A stretch of 64,000 bases of DNA from NCBI RefSeq assembly GCF_001939735.1, contig NZ_MJIL01000096.1, positions 1 through 64,000 of the forward strand, written 5' to 3'. Below, piece by piece: positions 35,370 through 43,743 of this stretch. Within the stretch, counting starts at the first letter, position 1, and the number at the start of each line of letters is the position of its first letter. A model generated the notes under the pieces. The model was not told where the DNA came from and made no database searches. It worked only from the letters and a program-made list of their open reading frames with translations. Source of the DNA: Photobacterium proteolyticum (GTDB lineage: Bacteria > Pseudomonadota > Gammaproteobacteria > Enterobacterales > Vibrionaceae). The position numbers were made by a program, and so were the translations under genes.

Positions 35370-36856
35370 GCCGATATTTCTGGGGATTCTTGTTGGCCGC
35401 AATGTTGGCAATGCCACAGGCACAAGCAGCAACAGTATCTGTTCAGTTGAAAGATACGATAAAGCAAGGAAGCGGGAGTATCGATCTATTTCGTGCCAAA
35501 CAGCAAAAGAATAATCTTTCTGCTGCAGATTTGGAGGCCATGAGAACCGAGCACGGCGGCTCATTGATTTTTGCTGTTGATGTCAATGAAGCTGCCAACG
35601 GATCGGAGAAAGCATCCAGTCAAGGTGTGGCGATTGAATCTGCGGTACTCACTGTTGTTGTTGGCGGTAATAGCTCTTCATTTAGCAGCTTTTCGACACC
35701 AACCGAATCGATGTTGGCTAAAGTCGGCTCTAGCGAGCGAAAGCTTTACTATACCTTGATAGGCCAGACCGGCTCATCATTGATCACACCCAGCAGTAAC
35801 AGTGAATTAAACGGAAGTTCGTATGATGCGCTGATCACTATGCCGGTAAACATGGCCCTTGATAGTGCGACTTCGGCAACGCTAGATATCACCTTGTTGG
35901 AGACGAATACCTCCTTGGGGGATCCCGAGGCGTTTTATGATTACACGGCAGGCTTTGAGGATCTTGCTCTTGTTAGCGTGGAAGACTCTACGTTTTTGGC
36001 TGGTCTGGCACCGGGTCAAAGCGAGGCGCCATTGGTGATCACTCAGGGGCAAGTGCTCAACCCGATTGATTCATGGGTCTATTATCCATCTGCTGTTGAG
36101 TATTACATTGCCGCTTATGAGGATAACTATCCGGCAAAAAGTGACTATGATTTCAACGATCTTGTTGTTGGTTACCGAGTCGGCCTTGGTATGGCAGATG
36201 ACAAAGTCAGCTCCTTGATTGTATATGGTTACATTATTGCCCGTGGCTCAGGTTTCACTCACGATTGGTATCTGCATATTGGTTTGCCTGATGAAGCCTC
36301 GGGAAGTGGCACGGTAAACTTGTTCAAGGCCGGTTCGAGCGAGCAGGAGAGCGGGTATCCGAAATCCATTTCGCAGTCCGGCAGCTTTGATCAGCGCTTG
36401 CTTCAGGGAACGAAGTCCCTGATGCAGATACCGGGCCTTGAATTTGCCAATACAGAGGCTCAGATCTCACTTATTCAGGGGCAAAAATTCAGTGTCTCGT
36501 TTGACTTTGATACGCCACTGAACCTTGAGGATGTTGCGCTCCCTCCCTATGATCCTTATTTGTATGTGACCAATACCGGCTATGAAATTCATTTGCCGCA
36601 GTTCGCCTCGAGGTTAGGGAACTCGGTAAACAGTGCAGAAGGTGTCGGTGGTTTTAAAAATGAACAGGGCTACCCTTTTGCGGTGATTATTCCCGAAGAC
36701 TGGGAACCACCACTCGAGCATGTCGACCTAGGCGAAGCATACAGTTCATTTTTAGGGTATGTCTCTAGCTCGGGTACACAAAATACCTCTTGGTATACCC
36801 TGCCTTCGGAATCCAAAATTAAAGGGATCGGTAAAGGTTTTTGGAAGTGGGACTGA
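35366..36856 (+). CDS. LruC-domain secreted protein
   Basis: 496 residues. The signal peptide ends AQA^AT near residue 22. The C-terminal two thirds carry the LruC domain signature: YPAKSDYDFNDLVVGYRV (about residues 256-273), GYIIARGSGFTHDWYLHIGLP, and DPYLYVTNTGYEIHLP, with a terminal segment WYTLPSESKIKGIGKGFWKW. LruC was named from Leptospira, where the protein is surface-associated and seen by antibodies; the function is unknown. The N-terminal 200 residues are Ser-rich and beta-predicted. The gene overlaps its lipoprotein partner by 4 bp, and a terminator hairpin follows. Confidence 0.88.
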   Translation: MSRYFWGFLLAAMLAMPQAQAATVSVQLKDTIKQGSGSIDLFRAKQQKNNLSAADLEAMRTEHGGSLIFAVDVNEAANGSEKASSQGVAIESAVLTVVVGGNSSSFSSFSTPTESMLAKVGSSERKLYYTLIGQTGSSLITPSSNSELNGSSYDALITMPVNMALDSATSATLDITLLETNTSLGDPEAFYDYTAGFEDLALVSVEDSTFLAGLAPGQSEAPLVITQGQVLNPIDSWVYYPSAVEYYIAAYEDNYPAKSDYDFNDLVVGYRVGLGMADDKVSSLIVYGYIIARGSGFTHDWYLHIGLPDEASGSGTVNLFKAGSSEQESGYPKSISQSGSFDQRLLQGTKSLMQIPGLEFANTEAQISLIQGQKFSVSFDFDTPLNLEDVALPPYDPYLYVTNTGYEIHLPQFASRLGNSVNSAEGVGGFKNEQGYPFAVIIPEDWEPPLEHVDLGEAYSSFLGYVSSSGTQNTSWYTLPSESKIKGIGKGFWKWD

Positions 36857-36861
36857 TATTA

Positions 36862-36899
36862 AGGCAACTTAGCGACCTATCGAGGTCGTTTTGTTGCCT
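36862..36899 (+). terminator. Nested-hairpin terminator after the LruC gene
   Basis: Inner stem CGACCT/AGGTCG with an ATCG loop followed by TTTT, inside an outer stem AGGCAAC/GTTGCCT. Confidence 0.75.
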
Positions 36900-37038
36900 G
36901 TTAAGGGCACCTAGGCTTGACCTGTTTCTCCCTGCCCAGTGATAATATAACGATGAAATTAAGCAATCGGCGAAGCTTTCATCGTTAACGCCGGTTGTTA
37001 TCACTGTTTAATGAAACTGTGCCCGCGACGGAGTCAAA

Positions 37039-37560
37039 ATGGCAAAGCTAACGTTACAAGAGCAGATGCTGAAAGCTGGTCTTATTGATAAGAAGAAACT
37101 AAAAAAAGCCGGAAAATCATCCAAGAAATCGAGAACTCAGGCGAAAGAAGCCAAAGCGGCCGTTGAAGCTAACCGAGTTGCTCAGCTTGCTCAGGACCAA
37201 GAGCTAAACCGCCAGAAGCAGGCGGAAGCCGAGAAGAAGGCGATTGCCTCGCAGGTGAAACAGCTGATTGAGATGAACAGGATCGACTGTAAAGACGGCG
37301 AAATCGGTTATAACTTTACTGATGGTACCCTGGTCAAGAAAATCTATGTCGATAAATCAATTCAGGACCAGTTGGTAAGCGGCCGATTGGCAATTGCCCG
37401 CTACCTTGATACTTACGCGATTGTACCGGGTGTGGTTGCGGACAAAATTAGCCAGCGTGATGAAGAGTCAATCATCGTTAATAATACTGCCGATGAGCAG
37501 GAAATGGATGAGGATGATCCGTACGCGGACTTCAAGATCCCTGATGATTTAATGTGGTAA
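37039..37560 (+). CDS. DUF2058 (YaiL-like) protein
   Basis: 173 residues. The N-terminus LTLQEQMLKAGLIDKKKLKKAGKSSKKSR is the family hallmark: a short helix and then a very basic segment, followed by a Gln/Glu/Ala coiled coil (residues 38-75). A compact domain follows (IGYNFTDGTLVKKIYVDKSIQDQLVSGRLAIARY) and an acidic tail. E. coli YaiL is of this kind; a nucleic-acid association is suspected from the basic part, but the function is unknown. It is a single gene with a hairpin terminator. Confidence 0.9.
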   Translation: MAKLTLQEQMLKAGLIDKKKLKKAGKSSKKSRTQAKEAKAAVEANRVAQLAQDQELNRQKQAEAEKKAIASQVKQLIEMNRIDCKDGEIGYNFTDGTLVKKIYVDKSIQDQLVSGRLAIARYLDTYAIVPGVVADKISQRDEESIIVNNTADEQEMDEDDPYADFKIPDDLMW

Positions 37561-37575
37561 TTGCACAGATTCATT

Positions 37576-37597
37576 CGGGGTACCGCCTGGTACCCCG
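37576..37597 (+). terminator. Hairpin terminator after the DUF2058 gene
   Basis: Perfect 9-bp stem CGGGGTACC/GGTACCCCG with a GCCT loop; the tail is only moderately T-rich. The rest of the gap to 37920 is AT-rich promoter-type sequence without a gene. Confidence 0.75.
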
Positions 37598-37920
37598 TCT
37601 TACCTTTCTTGTTACACCTCCCTAATTCCCCTTCTGCATAACAAAACAGTTCTGTTTACCAGCGCACTAGCGTTAGCCAATGGTTTGTAAGCAGTTAATG
37701 TTTCTGTCTCAGCGACAAAATGGTAGAGAACGCTATTCCCTCTATACTTCATTCATTGATTTTGCTTTTTACCAAGCATGAATTATGACCTGTGAGGCTA
37801 AAACAGGCGATAGTTTGAGCGTTTGGTACTTTCAGATATAGGATATACGAATAAGTTAATGCGAATGAATATCATTTGTAGTAGGTTGTGAATGTAATCA
37901 GCGTCGTAGGAACATCAATA

Positions 37921-39630
37921 ATGAAGACTGAAATTTCTCGTTGGATAGCGCGAGACCCTGACCCTAAAACACGTGATGAGCTACAACAGCTTATTGACTC
38001 AAACGCAGAAGCCGAGCTGGCAGATCGATTCTCCGGACGGTTGGTATTTGGTACTGCCGGGCTAAGGGGGATTGTCGGCGCCGGATCAAACCGAATGAAC
38101 CGCCTGGTAATTCAAGAAACGGCGATGGGGCTTGGCAAATATCTGCTGGCAACAGAGCAAGATGCGGCCGAGCGTGGCGTAATTATCGGCTTTGATGGTC
38201 GCCCTGATTCAAAGCGCTTTGCTCACGAGACTGCCTCGGCACTGACCGCTCAAGGGATAAAAGTGTATATGACCACCCATGAAGCACCTACACCAATGGT
38301 GGCTTTTGGAGTGAAACACTTTGAAACTGCTGCCGGTGTTGTAGTGACGGCCAGCCATAATCCGCCGGAATATAACGGTTTTAAGGTTTACTGGGGGAAC
38401 GGTGCCCAGATTATTCCGCCTCATGATTCGGGCATTGCCGAACAGATTGATATTGCAACCCAGCAAGAGATTGAGTTGCTTGATTTGGAGCTGGCTAAAC
38501 AGCAAGGTTTGTTGTTCTGGCTGAGTGAGTCATTTTACGATACGTACCGTCAGACGGTGAATAAGAGCAAGTTGCTGTCGAACCACACTCAGCCAGCCGG
38601 GATCAGCCTGGCCTACACCGCCATGCATGGTGTAGGTGCCAACATGGCCGAAGCATTACTGGCTGATGCTGGCTTTACTCAAGTCTACAGCGTAGCCGAG
38701 CAGCGTGAGCCAGACGGCCGTTTTCCTACCGTGAATTTCCCGAACCCCGAAGAGCCGGGAGCGATGGACATGGTAATCGCCGAAGCCAAGAAGCATGGTG
38801 CCACCCTGGCGTGTGCCAACGATCCTGATGCCGACCGGTTTGCGGTTGCAGCCAGAACAGAAGAGGGCGAATACCAGATGCTGACGGGCGATCAGGTTGG
38901 TGTGCTGCTTGGGCATTACCTGCTGACACATGCCGAGCCGGGACAAAACCTAGTAGGTGCAACAATCGTTTCCTCAAGTCTGTTAAAGCAGGTTGCCAAG
39001 TCGGTCGAAGCCAATTACTACAAGACCCTGACAGGTTTCAAGTGGCTAACGAATGTTGCTATGCAGCAGCAGACGGATGAGAGCCGATTCTTGTTCGCTT
39101 ACGAAGAAGCTCTTGGTTATACCGTCGGTAGCGAGGTATGGGATAAGGATGGGTTATCTGCATTGGTTGCCTTTGCTCAGCTGACGGCTGAATTGGCTGT
39201 TAATGGCAAGACTGTCTGGGATCAATTGGAAGCTATCTACCGTGAACATGGCCTGTATCTGAATGTCCAGAAGAGTATTGCGCTACAGCCGGGGTCGCCG
39301 CCAATTGGTGATAGCCTGAGAGCCAATCCGCCGGAGACCATTTCAGGCCGCCACATTGTGAAGACGGATGATTTGAAAAAATCACAGACCATTTATACTG
39401 ATGGCAAGATTGAACCGATTGATCTGCCGTCCAGTGATGTGCTGATCTATTACCTCGATGATGATTCGAGAGTCGTGGTCCGCCCTTCAGGAACAGAGCC
39501 TAAGCTGAAATGCTACTATGAAGTGGTTGAGGCGATGAGCCATGAAGATACGCTTGAGCATGCACAGCAGCGTGCAGAGGCCACAATGGCTGAGTTAATC
39601 AGTCAACATCAAGCTTCGCTGACAGCGTGA
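37921..39630 (+). CDS. Phosphohexomutase (phosphoglucomutase/phosphomannomutase, PGM2-like)
   Basis: 569 residues from ATG 37921; a GGA 9 bases upstream and the family-typical start MKTEISRWIARDPD support it over an in-frame start at 37888. The phosphoserine loop is TASHNPPEYNGFKVYW (residue about 140), the metal loop is DPDADRFAV (about 300), the sugar-binding loop is EEALGYTVG, and the phosphate-binding loop is RPSGTEPKLKCY near the C-terminus. All four alpha-phosphohexomutase domains are complete. It interconverts hexose 1- and 6-phosphates, feeding glycogen or surface-polysaccharide synthesis. It is a single gene. Confidence 0.92.
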   Translation: MKTEISRWIARDPDPKTRDELQQLIDSNAEAELADRFSGRLVFGTAGLRGIVGAGSNRMNRLVIQETAMGLGKYLLATEQDAAERGVIIGFDGRPDSKRFAHETASALTAQGIKVYMTTHEAPTPMVAFGVKHFETAAGVVVTASHNPPEYNGFKVYWGNGAQIIPPHDSGIAEQIDIATQQEIELLDLELAKQQGLLFWLSESFYDTYRQTVNKSKLLSNHTQPAGISLAYTAMHGVGANMAEALLADAGFTQVYSVAEQREPDGRFPTVNFPNPEEPGAMDMVIAEAKKHGATLACANDPDADRFAVAARTEEGEYQMLTGDQVGVLLGHYLLTHAEPGQNLVGATIVSSSLLKQVAKSVEANYYKTLTGFKWLTNVAMQQQTDESRFLFAYEEALGYTVGSEVWDKDGLSALVAFAQLTAELAVNGKTVWDQLEAIYREHGLYLNVQKSIALQPGSPPIGDSLRANPPETISGRHIVKTDDLKKSQTIYTDGKIEPIDLPSSDVLIYYLDDDSRVVVRPSGTEPKLKCYYEVVEAMSHEDTLEHAQQRAEATMAELISQHQASLTA

Positions 39631-39650
39631 TTGCTGACAGTTTAAGACTC

Positions 39651-39685
39651 AAGCCGCCGGGCAGGACAGTGTTCGGCGGCTTTAA
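39651..39685. terminator. Terminator between converging genes
   Basis: Perfect 9-bp stem AAGCCGCCG/CGGCGGCTT with a 14-base loop, followed by a short T-run; it lies between the mutase gene and the converging gene at 39689. Confidence 0.8.
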
Positions 39686-39688
39686 TGC

Positions 39689-40132
39689 TTACTTTTCGCT
39701 CAGCTCGGCATATGTGTGCAGGAGCTCGGTAAGTACCTTGACCCAGCCGAAGGCATCCTCAGGAGCTTTACTTAGAATTTTCTCCACCTGCTCGCAGTGT
39801 TGTTCAAGAGTAACTGCTTCTTCAAGATTGAAGGACATAGCATAGAAATGCCACAAGATCAGGCGGATCATGCGTTCGGAATTTTGCTGCGCGTTGTCAG
39901 ACTCGGAGAAAGCCATCTTGACTTCACCGAGGGCAATCGCAGTCATTCGAAGCATGGCATCAAACTGTGCCGACTTCAGGCGGTCTTCGCTATCAACCTC
40001 TTCCTGGTCGAAGGTAAATAGCTCCTGCATCATCTCTTCAGGAACCATACGGCCAATTACTCTTACGCTGAACTCTTCCAGCTCGTGGCGTGGCATTGTC
40101 AGCAGGCAATCAAGTTTGTAATCGCGTTCCAT
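39689..40132 (-). CDS. Hypothetical helical protein
   Basis: 147 residues from ATG 40132 (MERDYKLDCLL); a longer frame from 40165 is possible but has no better site. The chain is almost entirely helical and acidic, with no signal peptide. Segments such as MVPEEMMQELFTFDQEEVD and MIRLILWHFYAMSFNLEEA suggest a helical bundle. I do not recognise a named family, though the compact size and lack of low-complexity sequence support a real gene. Its start lies inside the small frame ending at 40099, so the two may be translationally coupled. Confidence 0.7.
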   Translation of the reverse strand: MERDYKLDCLLTMPRHELEEFSVRVIGRMVPEEMMQELFTFDQEEVDSEDRLKSAQFDAMLRMTAIALGEVKMAFSESDNAQQNSERMIRLILWHFYAMSFNLEEAVTLEQHCEQVEKILSKAPEDAFGWVKVLTELLHTYAELSEK

Positions 40133-40284
40133 TTTCTTTCTCGGCAGTAAGCTAAAACAGGGCACGTATTCTGAGCGATTTTGCCGCGAAACTCCAGATC
40201 ATTTCCATTTCTGGGGATGGATCGGAGATGCTTCTTTGACAGTCGGATGACATCCTTGCCATCAGCTTCGGGTATTGTCGGCAC
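40099..40284 (-). CDS. Possible 61-residue protein with perfect ribosome binding site
   Basis: GTG 40284 has AGGAGG (40298-40293) exactly 8 bases upstream; GTG 40293 overlaps that site and is less likely. The peptide starts (V/M)PTIPEADGKDVIRLSKKH and is basic, with two cysteines in the middle (NTCPVLAYCRE) and one at the end. It overlaps the first codons of the next gene in another frame (stop at 40099), an arrangement seen in coupled genes. It lies between that gene and mrcB, which is divergent. Family unknown. The strong site is the main support. Confidence 0.45.
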   Translation of the reverse strand: MPTIPEADGKDVIRLSKKHLRSIPRNGNDLEFRGKIAQNTCPVLAYCRERKWNAITNLIAC

Positions 40285-40338
40285 CGAACTCACCTCCTAG
40301 GACAACCAATTACTCAGTAATTGACTGTACAGAACGTA

Positions 40339-42723
40339 ATGGCTACATCAGACAAACAACCGCGACAAGAGACAGAACAACACCTGTCATCCAAGAAATC
40401 AAATCAACAGGCACAATCGACCACTTCTTCTTTTTCCCCGTCTTCAGAAAGGTTTACACATCGTGCTTCTACAAGAAGCAAACGGCTCAAACATGGCTGT
40501 CTGGTTGGCATGGTGTTGATTGTTGCTGGCATGGTGTGGATGGGTAATACCCTTAACTATAGGGTAACGGATAAGTTCGAAGGGCAGCTATGGCAGTTGC
40601 CCTCTGTCGTTTACGCTCGTGAGTTAACCCTTCAGCCAGGAGCTGTGATCCGGTATGAAGACTTGGTCAACGAGTTGGAAGTGCTGAAGTATCGTAAAGT
40701 TACGACCCCGACGAAAAGCGGTGAGTATTCAACCAGCCGACTCAAGGTAGAGTTTATTCGGCGCCCGTTTGAATTTAGAGACGGGGAGCAGCCGCCGCGG
40801 CATGTGGTTGTTGAATTTGACTACTCGAAGGTCAGACGGATTTCAGAGGTCGAATCCGGACGTGAGCTGGGAACTTTTAGTGTAGAGCCAAAACTACTTG
40901 GTATGTTGGAGGCTAAGACAGACGAGCAACGGATCTATCGGCCAAAAGCCGAAATGCCACAGCCTTTGATTGAGGCGCTGATAGCAACCGAAGACAAGGA
41001 GTTTTACCAGCATGACGGAGTATCTCCCACAGCGATTGCCCGGGCATTTGTAGCAAACCTCAAAGCAGGGCGAACTGTGCAGGGCGGCAGTACGCTTACT
41101 CAGCAGTTGGCCAAGAATCTGTTTCTTAGCAGCGAGCGTAGCCTGTGGCGTAAATTCAAAGAAGCCTATATGGCCTTGATCATCGATTATCGATATAGCA
41201 AAGACCAGATCCTTGATGCCTATCTGAATCAGGTTTATCTGGCTCAAAATGGGGCTGATGCGGTTCACGGGTTTGCGCTTGGTTCGCGATTCTATTTTGG
41301 CTTGCCATTATCAGAACTACGCCTCGATCAGCAGGCGTTACTTGTCGGGTTGGTGAAAGGCCCTTCTTACTATAATCCATGGCGATATCCGGAGCGTGCA
41401 AAGCGCCGACGGGATCTGGTATTGCGTTTAATGGTCGAAAATGGCGTTCTCGAAGAAGAGGACTATAAGCTGGCCGCTGACAAACCATTGGATTTGCAAG
41501 AGAAGGGACAGATCGCCAACCGGCAGCCAGCCTATTTTGGTCAGTTGCAGCGTGAGCTGAAAAAGTATGTCGATGATTACCAACCCGGTCAGGGGCTGCG
41601 GTTATTTACGACCCTGGATCCGGACTCTCAGGCCAAGGCTGAGCAGGCTGTCCGTCATACGATTCCCCAGTTGGAAAAGCGTGCTGGCAACGAGCTTGAA
41701 ACCGCGGTGGTTATTGCCGATCGCATGAACGGTGAAATCCGCGCTATGGTTGGCGGAAGTCGTCCGGGTTACGACGGCTTTAACCGGGCTATTGATGCCA
41801 AGCGCCCTATTGGCTCGGTCGTCAAACCGGCAATTTACCTGGCAGCCCTCGAGCAGCCGGGGCGTTTTTCGCTTGCCACCAATCTTGATGATCGTGCCTT
41901 GACGCTAAGAGGGCAGAATGGTGAAAAGTGGTCACCACGTAACTATGACCGTCAATACCGGGGATCGGTGCCTTTATATCTTTCGCTGGCGAAGTCATAC
42001 AATATTCCGACAGTGAATCTCGGAATGGCCGTGGGCCTGGATGAAGTTATCGATACCATGGAAAGGTTAGGGATTGATCGCAATGAAATACCTAAGCTGC
42101 CATCGATGTTGCTGGGAGCCTTTACCCTGACGCCGGTCGATGTCACCCAGATGTATCAGACCATTGCCAGTGGTGGTCGAAAAAGCGAACTGACCGCATT
42201 GAGTGCAGTTGTTGATGCCAGCGGTAATGTGTTGTATCAAAAGCGCGCATCCGGGGAGCAGGTTGTCTCCGAGCAGGCGTCCTGGTTGACCCTGTACGGG
42301 ATGCAGAAGGTGGTGACAGTTGGGACCGGGCGTTACCTGAACTCCATTTTGCCTTCATCACGCCTAGCCGGGAAAACCGGCACCTCAGATAAGGGCCGAG
42401 ACAGCTGGTATGTAGGGGTAGACGGCAGAGAAGTGGTTACTATCTGGATGGGGCGTGACGATAATAAAAGCGCCAAGCTGACAGGTTCTTCAGGGCCGCT
42501 TCGACTTTACGCCGATTATATTCAGCGGCGCGATCCAGAGCCGCTGGTGCTTCGAGTTCCGCCGCAGGTGTCCGACTTTACCTATCACCAGGCGAAAACG
42601 GGGAGGTTGGAGCAAAGCTGCATCGGCTCGACAAAGCTGCCGGTGTGGGATCCGAATGGTACGTTGAAAAGAAGCTGTATAAAGAATGTCGAAACCTTCT
42701 TTAAACGTGTCTTTAACTGGTGA
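40339..42723 (+). CDS. mrcB: Penicillin-binding protein 1B (bifunctional)
   Basis: 794 residues from ATG 40339 (a TTG at 40321 adds six). A polar cytoplasmic N-terminus precedes one membrane helix (VGMVLIVAGMVWMGNTL). The UB2H domain follows, then the glycosyltransferase domain with ATEDKEFYQHDGVSP (catalytic Glu) and GGSTLTQQLAKNLFL. The transpeptidase domain has the active Ser in GSVVKPA (SxxK), the SYN triad in KSYNIPTVN, and KTGTSDKGRDSW. The enzyme polymerises lipid II and crosslinks peptidoglycan at the inner membrane face of the periplasm. It is a single gene; its LpoB-type activator is not nearby. Confidence 0.95.
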   Translation: MATSDKQPRQETEQHLSSKKSNQQAQSTTSSFSPSSERFTHRASTRSKRLKHGCLVGMVLIVAGMVWMGNTLNYRVTDKFEGQLWQLPSVVYARELTLQPGAVIRYEDLVNELEVLKYRKVTTPTKSGEYSTSRLKVEFIRRPFEFRDGEQPPRHVVVEFDYSKVRRISEVESGRELGTFSVEPKLLGMLEAKTDEQRIYRPKAEMPQPLIEALIATEDKEFYQHDGVSPTAIARAFVANLKAGRTVQGGSTLTQQLAKNLFLSSERSLWRKFKEAYMALIIDYRYSKDQILDAYLNQVYLAQNGADAVHGFALGSRFYFGLPLSELRLDQQALLVGLVKGPSYYNPWRYPERAKRRRDLVLRLMVENGVLEEEDYKLAADKPLDLQEKGQIANRQPAYFGQLQRELKKYVDDYQPGQGLRLFTTLDPDSQAKAEQAVRHTIPQLEKRAGNELETAVVIADRMNGEIRAMVGGSRPGYDGFNRAIDAKRPIGSVVKPAIYLAALEQPGRFSLATNLDDRALTLRGQNGEKWSPRNYDRQYRGSVPLYLSLAKSYNIPTVNLGMAVGLDEVIDTMERLGIDRNEIPKLPSMLLGAFTLTPVDVTQMYQTIASGGRKSELTALSAVVDASGNVLYQKRASGEQVVSEQASWLTLYGMQKVVTVGTGRYLNSILPSSRLAGKTGTSDKGRDSWYVGVDGREVVTIWMGRDDNKSAKLTGSSGPLRLYADYIQRRDPEPLVLRVPPQVSDFTYHQAKTGRLEQSCIGSTKLPVWDPNGTLKRSCIKNVETFFKRVFNW

Positions 42724-42809
42724 CAAGCAGATTGGTATAAGTAGCTTGGGGTTAGGTATTGGGCTAGAATGCACGGCTTGTTATTGTACAGAAGTAGATA
42801 GACAGAGCT

Positions 42810-43349
42810 ATGCGATTATTGAAGTCAACCGTTCATCCTGAAATTGAGAAGCTTGAAGGCCGTATTTTCCACCGTAAGGCGGCCCGAGGCATCATTCTCG
42901 ATGGTGAGAATATCCTTATGCTCTACACCGCGCGTTATCATGACTATACGTTGCCTGGCGGTGGTATCGACGAAGGTGAGGACGCCATTCAAGGCTTGAT
43001 CCGTGAACTTGAGGAAGAGACGGGGGCTCGCAATATCCGCAATATCTCGGCATTTGGTATGTATGAAGAATACCGACCATGGTACAAGCCAGAGCATGAC
43101 ATAATGCACATGGAATCATATTGCTTCGTTTGTACAATAGATGCTGAGCTGGGTGATACTCAGTTGGAAGACTATGAAGTTAACAACGGTATGAAACCAG
43201 TGTGGCTGAATATCTTTGATGCGATAGCTCATAATGAAGAGACCATTGCCAACAGTGATAAGAAAGGGATGTCGATAGAGCGAGAGACATTCTTGCTCAA
43301 GCGTATTGCTGCGGAATTGCTCCCTGAACCACAGCGTCAAATTGCCTAA
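42810..43349 (+). CDS. Nudix hydrolase
   Basis: 179 residues. The complete Nudix box GGIDEGEDAIQGLIRELEEETGA (starting near residue 51) fits Gx5Ex7REUxEExGU, with the metal-binding glutamates present. The preceding strand AARGIILDGENILMLYTARYHDYTLPGG is typical. Members hydrolyse nucleoside diphosphates linked to another group, and the broad subfamily here does not reveal the substrate. The C-terminal 60 residues (LNIFDAIAHNEETIANSD) form the helix that often determines specificity. A single gene. Confidence 0.92.
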   Translation: MRLLKSTVHPEIEKLEGRIFHRKAARGIILDGENILMLYTARYHDYTLPGGGIDEGEDAIQGLIRELEEETGARNIRNISAFGMYEEYRPWYKPEHDIMHMESYCFVCTIDAELGDTQLEDYEVNNGMKPVWLNIFDAIAHNEETIANSDKKGMSIERETFLLKRIAAELLPEPQRQIA

Positions 43350-43743
43350 CGAAGAGCGTTTGCCTTACGTTTCTTCACCGTTACACTGACATAGTCAGTA
43401 CCTGTCTAGTAACAGGTTTGAGTGGTTATGTTGGTGTAGCGCATAAAGGGTATAGGAGCCTCTTTTATTCTTCCTATCTCTTTATTTTTCCTCGTCATGT
43501 CTGGCGCTTGCCTACGCTGCTTCTCTCCTATTGTTAAACCGTTCAGCAAACTCCCTGTATTCGCATAGGGCATGGTGTGAAATGGATGATCTCCTTTTCA
43601 GTCAAAGCTGTTCAATTGTTGAGCTGGTTCAAACTTTATAAATATTGTTATTTCAAATAAGGGTCTGCCTACCCATTGCTACCTATTATGTAACTAAACA
43701 CATAAGAAGTATTCTTTTAATAAAAGAGTCAGTAGGTTAGAAG
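43350..43743. other. 394-bp upstream region of the NHL/chemoreceptor operon
   Basis: No gene. An ACCTGT/ACAGGT hairpin lies near 43399-43416, and the last 100 bp before 43744 are AT-rich, as expected for a promoter. I looked for a flagellar sigma-28 promoter (TAAA-N15-GCCGATAA) and did not find a convincing one. Confidence 0.4.

Noticed and set aside
43350..43743. Flagellar sigma-28 promoter before the chemoreceptor operon
   Set aside because: No pair of TAAA and GCCGATAA-type boxes at the right spacing.
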